Assembly (NCBI GenBank): GCA_947579665.1
Contig: OX388351.1
Span: 54,320,939 to 54,384,938 of the forward strand
Direction: 5' to 3'
From: Sympetrum striolatum
Lineage: Eukaryota; Arthropoda; Insecta; Odonata; Libellulidae
Length of the DNA: 64,000 nucleotides
The notes beneath the pieces are model-generated. The model saw only the letters and a list, made by a program, of their open reading frames with translations. It was not told the origin of the DNA and searched no databases. Position numbers and translations under genes: made by a program. Of the stretch, positions 58,714 through 64,000 are shown piece after piece (position 1 is the first letter of the stretch; each line of letters starts with the position of its first letter).

Positions 58714-59168
58714 TTGAGCCTGTTCCGGCTTCATCTGTGCCCTGGAAGTCTCCAACTTTTTCACTATCTTCCGACATTTTTCCATAATCTTTGTATTATC
58801 TGTTGAAATTTTCTGTTTATATTAGCTGCTTAGCTGTTGACTTCTCCTTTGAATATTGGCTTTAATTCAGGTCTCTCCTTAAGGAATGTCAAGGGTACTC
58901 GTAGATTCATTGAGCTATACCTACGTTGATATGTCTTCTAACATCCTGGCTTGGTGAAGAAAGCAAGGACATAATAACTAACTCCTCATCCTGTCTACGA
59001 CTGAGCCTCATTTCACTACTCGCACTTGTTAGCTAATGTTACTATTACTACTACTATATAAATAAAAATTTGAAAAAGAAATTCTTTTGAGGTATCATTT
59101 AAAACCATTAATGAAGGAAATAAAATGTCCAATACTTATAGATATTCTATGAATTTGTCTCACTTGCG

Positions 59169-62100
59169 TTATATAACGTCTCTTATTTTGGAAATTAAGG
59201 AATTACTTTTCTACTATAAATTGACGACTGGATCCCAAACCCTTGGCTTTTTGGGAAGCCTCTAAATGACTATTCGGTGTGTTATCCTCTCCTTGAATGA
59301 ATTGCAACCGATTTTTCCCAGGTAGACTCAGAGCTGTGTGCTTCAAACTTTTGATCACGGTCTTCTCTGAATAGTTTTCCCGTTTCTTTTCCGTTATTAA
59401 GAAGGTACCCAAGCTCCAGTAAAACCCAAAAAGATATCTTCGCGCGGTTTTTGTAAAAATCCGTATTTTATTTGTGCTGGTCTTCTCCAAAAAGTAAGGA
59501 AGGAATATTTCGGTAGAATAATGTTCTACTTAAAGCATCTGAAGATTCGGTTCGTATACAAATTGCGCATTGCCAAATGTGGAGTAGATCACAGTGGTTT
59601 AAAGGGTGCTAATCAAAGACACCGTATTGTCATATAGTTGTAACATCCACATGGATATTGGGATGAGAAAAGCGTAAGATGAGGTGGCTATAGACAAGGA
59701 AATGGAAGGCAGTTACTTTTCGGGAAGTACTGTGTTGAAAATCTGTTGGGATTCCTCGTAATTTTCTCAAGGAAGATTCCGGAAACGTGTCTGGTGCAAT
59801 AATGTTGAAGCTCAGGTCAAAGAAGTTGAGAGTTCCATGATCGGAATTTTCAGAAGTGAAGAAAAATGGCCGGGATATAGGCTACTAATGAGACCGATAA
59901 AATTGATAGCCTTATGATCGATTCCATTTTCATATGACGCCGCATAATGGTCTAGAATCGGAAAAAAGCTGGACAAAATACGGAAATATTTCTTGAGTAT
60001 GGAATATAAATAGCATGAATTCTGATGAATCAATTCAGATTACAACCTTGTAAGTCATTATGTTGATTTGTCTTTGTCTAGAAGATAACATAAAATATGT
60101 GAACAAATCTTTTTTCAGAAGCAGGAAATCCTAACATGTATATCCTGGTAGTTAAGTATTGTATACATTTTACTTAGAAAGTCTGAGTAGATCGAAAACC
60201 TCGAAAAATATTGTGCCTTATTACGGTAGAATCAAAAATTGCTGCACTTGGATTTCGCTATTAATGACACGATAGAGCTGCAAAGGAACATGCTGCTTGA
60301 TCTGGCATCGTCAGTGTATATGGGCGTAAATTCCGGATATTTTTTCAATAATTACATAATTAACCTTCTATTGCTCTTAAGCCGTGTTGGAAGCTTTGCT
60401 GTATTGACGCATTAGAATACCTACTTTGGATCATTTATTCCAATTGATATAAAAATAATATCTTTAAAATCAATATTTTGTATTACAAATGATGAAATCG
60501 AAATGTATCTTAGCGCTGGAACGCTTACGATAATCTAAGTGTTTGCAAGAAGTGAAAATAGTACATGGGCGGGATTAGAACTCCGTTCTTCCACTTTTCT
60601 TACGTGCCTAGATAGTATAGCTTGTTTATTACTTAATTAGAATGTGTGACATCTGGAACAATTTAGGACTGCCAACTCACTAATTCTCAACTCTTGTAGA
60701 AGATATTTTGTCTTCAATACCTGCCGTAGTAGCAGTTTTCCACCAGTTTTTTTAATTCTTAACCCATGTTTTAGTCTCAATCTCGCCTATAAGAAAGACC
60801 CCTTATAGTAATAATAATATTACTAATAATTCATTTTAAAAAGCAACTCTATTTGGACATTTAAACAGAATCGCTAAAAAGTTCGAATGTGAAGAAAGAT
60901 TTAGTATTAACATATTGTATGGTACAATGTTAATTTTACTAGGTTCCTTGGTTCCATAGCGTATCTTCGGCGTGTGCATTCTTTAGTCAACGTGCTGGTT
61001 ACACGCGCAAAGAAAATATCCACTGACGAGCAAAAGAAATTACAAAAATACTGCCTTCTCCAGGTAAAATAAAAGCGCAATATCTCACCTATATGCTATT
61101 AATGATGGCGATGGCACGTTTAATCCATAAAACAGCTCCTATGCTACATTGTTCATTTTACTACGTTCCATGTTGCCACTTGACACGTGTATTCCTTGTT
61201 TCACGTGTTGGCTACACTCGCAAAGAAAATTTCCAATGACGAAAAAAAGAAACACACTGTGATTCTTAGTAGTTGAGTAATGTGGGTACTTTCTTTGTAC
61301 TAGAAAACCGGCAGCAACGTGTTGTGAAGCGCAGTTAATGACGGATATTGGAGATTTTATGTACCTTTAGTATAAACTTAGCTAGTTATGCAATACTTGC
61401 GAAATAATTTCAAAGTATCTCTGTTTTTACCGTAAAATTAATTACTCTAAATATGGTAACTAACAAAAATTGACAGACATAAATAAAAGTCCCTAATCAG
61501 CGTGGTCATACCTCATTAGCTGTAATTTCGTCTCAGCCTTGATTAAGAATGCGACGAAATTCAATAAACTATACATTTCCTTCTTTTCTGTACCAAGTAC
61601 CTAAGGAAAAATGTTCCATTTAACTGGATAGGGTAGTAGAAATATATTGCACAGATGAAAGGCGAATTTAATCTGATATCGTTTTATGGATTGGATTCAA
61701 TGTTCATTGAAACAGAGAAAGCAGAAATTTTCAATCGAGAGAAATTTCTTCAAAAAATCTCTTGGAGTAATTCTTGTTATCCAATATAGTATTGCTTAAT
61801 CCTCTTGTGGTTCTATTTGATGTTCATGGCACATTTACCTTTACGAGTAAACCATGTTACAAGAAAATTTATCAGCGCAGGTGTGCAGGAGTAGAATATT
61901 CCAGTAATGGTAGGATTGTTTTATTTTAATAGTTCAACAATGAATGTCATTTCGCTTAATTTGCATACTATAGCAGTGTTATTTACTTCGCATTGATTTA
62001 ACTTGAAGTGCAATAGTTCTCTGAAGTTATTATTCATTATGGACGTTTTTTTTATCCTTAAACTTATAAACAATTATCTCACGGCTGTTTCATCGTGGTT

Positions 62101-62693
62101 TTCTCATTTTTGTTGGGTGGCTTTGAGTTACTCATTACTTACGTCACACAATAATTTAAACAATTCCTCAGATGTGTCTCACATTGGTTGTATCGCTGAT
62201 GGATATCACTTCTCCTAAGAGGTATTACTTCGTTTAAAATCAGTGCGCATTTGGGGAGAGCGTTTTGTAATTTTTTTAATCGAAATGTAATATCCGGAAA
62301 AGGTATCCGCATCAAAATCACTTATATAAATTTTTCTCTAAATCAAAAAATATTCTCTATGTGATGTTTTTATTTGTTATTAAATTACCGTTTCACTGGT
62401 GTTAAGGAAGATATCAATCAAAGAGATCATTGACAAACTTTAACTTCCTGGCAACAGTGAGCCAGAACGGTCATTTACCGTCCATTAGTGCCACATGGTC
62501 TCAGTGGAAAGGACAGTGAAGCCGTTCAGTAAAAGAGCCTCCCAACTATGCTGCATTGATGCTAGGGATGGTATCATAAGATCAACTTTATTTTCTAGTC
62601 AAGCTCGGCCTAAATTTCAAATAATTTACAAATGTGACAGGTGACAATATTCCTCAAGATATAGAATCAGATAGCTAAGCCGTTCCTACATAT
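59169..62693. repeat. Diverged right flank, first part
   Basis: 59180-59940 is a diverged copy of the unit end block. 59850-60440 matches 1-310 plus 2955-3290. 60540-62693 matches 8390-10013 and the reverse of 4130-5640. Decayed tRNA-like and R pieces are present twice (60900-61160 and 61180-61270). No gene is seen. Confidence 0.72.
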
Positions 62694-62699
62694 AGTCGA
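62688..62699 (+). other. Empty target site of the LINE at 10014-13312
   Basis: The sequence 'cctacatatagt' runs straight through here, whereas 10008-13318 has the LINE between two copies of 'ctacat'. Flanks on both sides match for hundreds of bases. Confidence 0.88.
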
Positions 62700-64000
62700 T
62701 GGTGGTAAGGGTAGTGGTAGGAGCTCGTAACGGGATTTCGATGAAAAGTTAAATTTAAACTGACTATTCCATGAGTTTTCTAAATAATTCTTCATATATT
62801 CGAAGGATTCCATCCTCCAACCAGTATTGGTATCCCTTCATTCCTTCCTAACAAGAATATTGATCTCACCACCTTTATTGGTTGAAAGTTTTATAACATA
62901 GCTTTCCAGTGCTTAATTCCCTCCTTCTTTAGCAAATCAAGGTCTTTGGCAGGTGTAAGAGATGTCGTTGGCTCATAATCATCCAATGCCTTCTTTGCCT
63001 TCAATATTTTTCAGAAGCAGGAAATGCTAACGAATATATCCTGAACGATTAGCCTAGTGTAGTAAAAACCCGATTTTGTGTACAATGCACTTCAATAGCC
63101 TAATTAGATCGAAAATGCTGCAATTATTGTCCCTGCTTACGGCAAAATTAAAAATGCTGCACTTGTTTTTTCTTACAATGTCATGATAAAACCGCAAAGG
63201 CACATTCTGTCTCACTTGGATTCCTCAGTGTATGTGGGCGTAAATTCCAGATAGGTTATGAAGTATACATAACTAATCTGCTATTACTCGTAAGCCGTGG
63301 TGAATTTTTCGTTGTTTGTGCATTGGAAAATAAACATTTGGGGGCATATTTTTCCAATTTTATCATAAAATTATCTTAGAATTGCAAATTTTGATTTCCA
63401 TAAGAATAAATCAGAATGTATCACTAGAATGCGTATAAAAACCTAAGGTTGTGAGAGAAGTGAAAAGTAGTGACTTCGGTGGTACTCGAACACAGGACTT
63501 ATACTTTTCGTACGTGCCTCTGTAGTGTAGTTGGTTTAACACCTACAATAAAAGTGAGAGGCCTGGATTCAATATAGGACTGCTAAGTGTCTATTTTTCT
63601 ATTATTTTACAACCTATTTTATCTTAAATAGCTGGCGTAGAAGTTTTCACTCAGTTTTAACATTGTTATCCTATGTTTCAATTCACTTTTATTGTCATAG
63701 TCTCATTTTATTTGGATATTACAACAGAATCTTTAAAAAATCCAAAAGTGAAGAAAATCTGGTATAAAAATATTTTTTGGTACAAAATTAATATTACCAT
63801 GTTCCTTGTTTTCATATCGTACCTTCGGCACATGTGTTCTTTGTCCCACGCGCAGCTTACACGCGAAATGAAAATTTCACTTCCGACCAAAATAAACTAC
63901 GCAAATATTGCCTTCTCCATGCAAAGTCAAAGTTCCATATCTCACGTATATGCTGTTAAAGATCTCGATGGCTCCTGTAATCCATAAAAACAGCTCGTTT
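62694..64000. repeat. Diverged right flank, second part
   Basis: Collinear with 13313-14830: 'agtcgatggtggtaa', 'ccttcattccttcc', 'gcaggaaatgctaacg', the tRNA-like segment (63465-63570) and the R piece (63850-63960). The window ends inside R. Another unit could follow, but it is not visible. Confidence 0.72.

Larger units (their letters stand above)
52024..59168. repeat. Array unit U4 (complete SPH, SINE, truncated right end)
   Basis: Order: tRNA-like and R (52225-52690), SPH gene (53150-56233), inverted R (56330-56790), GC-rich segment (57440-57930), SINE (58584-58713) and LINE remnant. At about 59168 ('tctcacttgcg') it jumps into the diverged flank, so the AT-rich body of the other units is missing. 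It resembles U2 most, apart from intron tracts near 54080-54650. Confidence 0.87.

Overview
The window is eukaryotic, AT-rich, intron-containing nuclear DNA, and its repeat content suggests an arthropod. It carries an L2/CR1-type LINE, Tc1-like miniature elements, a tRNA-derived SINE, an endonuclease-type transposon ORF and a secreted trypsin-family gene with GT-AG introns. I cannot name the species. Most of the 64 kb is duplicated or mobile DNA. The only intact protein-coding genes I can support are three paralogous serine protease homologue (SPH) genes on the minus strand.

Layout. (1) 1-3290: an old repeat block split at 310/2955 by a 2.6-kb foldback element (311-2954), which carries what looks like a captured host promoter, 5'UTR intron and start codon. 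(2) 3290-14085: a large imperfect inverted duplication, with left arm 3290-5640, spacer 5641-8389 and right arm 8390-14085. The right arm is split by a damaged LINE (10014-13312). The uninterrupted version of that insertion site is at about 62688-62699. (3) 14086-59168: a tandem array of five related units, called here U0 (14086-20081), U1 (20082-33534), U2 (33535-43751), U3 (43752-52023) and U4 (52024-59168). A complete unit holds, left to right, a tRNA-like/R repeat, the SPH gene on the minus strand, an inverted R repeat, a GC-rich segment, a decayed LINE fragment, and a long non-coding body. U1 and U3 share an endonuclease element plus a transposon-like pseudogene. U2 and U4 share a SINE with identical target duplications. 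The array therefore grew at least partly by copying a two-unit block. (4) 59169-64000: a diverged flank homologous to 1-310 plus 2955-3290 and to 8390-14800.

Genes. U1, U2 and U4 carry full SPH genes (274, 274 and 275 residues), each with a matching TATA box and initiator, a non-coding first exon, a signal peptide exon and five further coding exons. U0 keeps only the end of the last exon, and U3 has lost the gene by deletion. All three proteins lack the catalytic histidine and serine but keep the aspartate and an open frame. They are therefore best read as secreted pseudoproteases maintained through duplication, sitting between inverted copies of a repeat that reaches to within about 40 bases of the TATA box.

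The evidence is my own reading of the sequence. Family names rest on recognised motifs and no database search was run.
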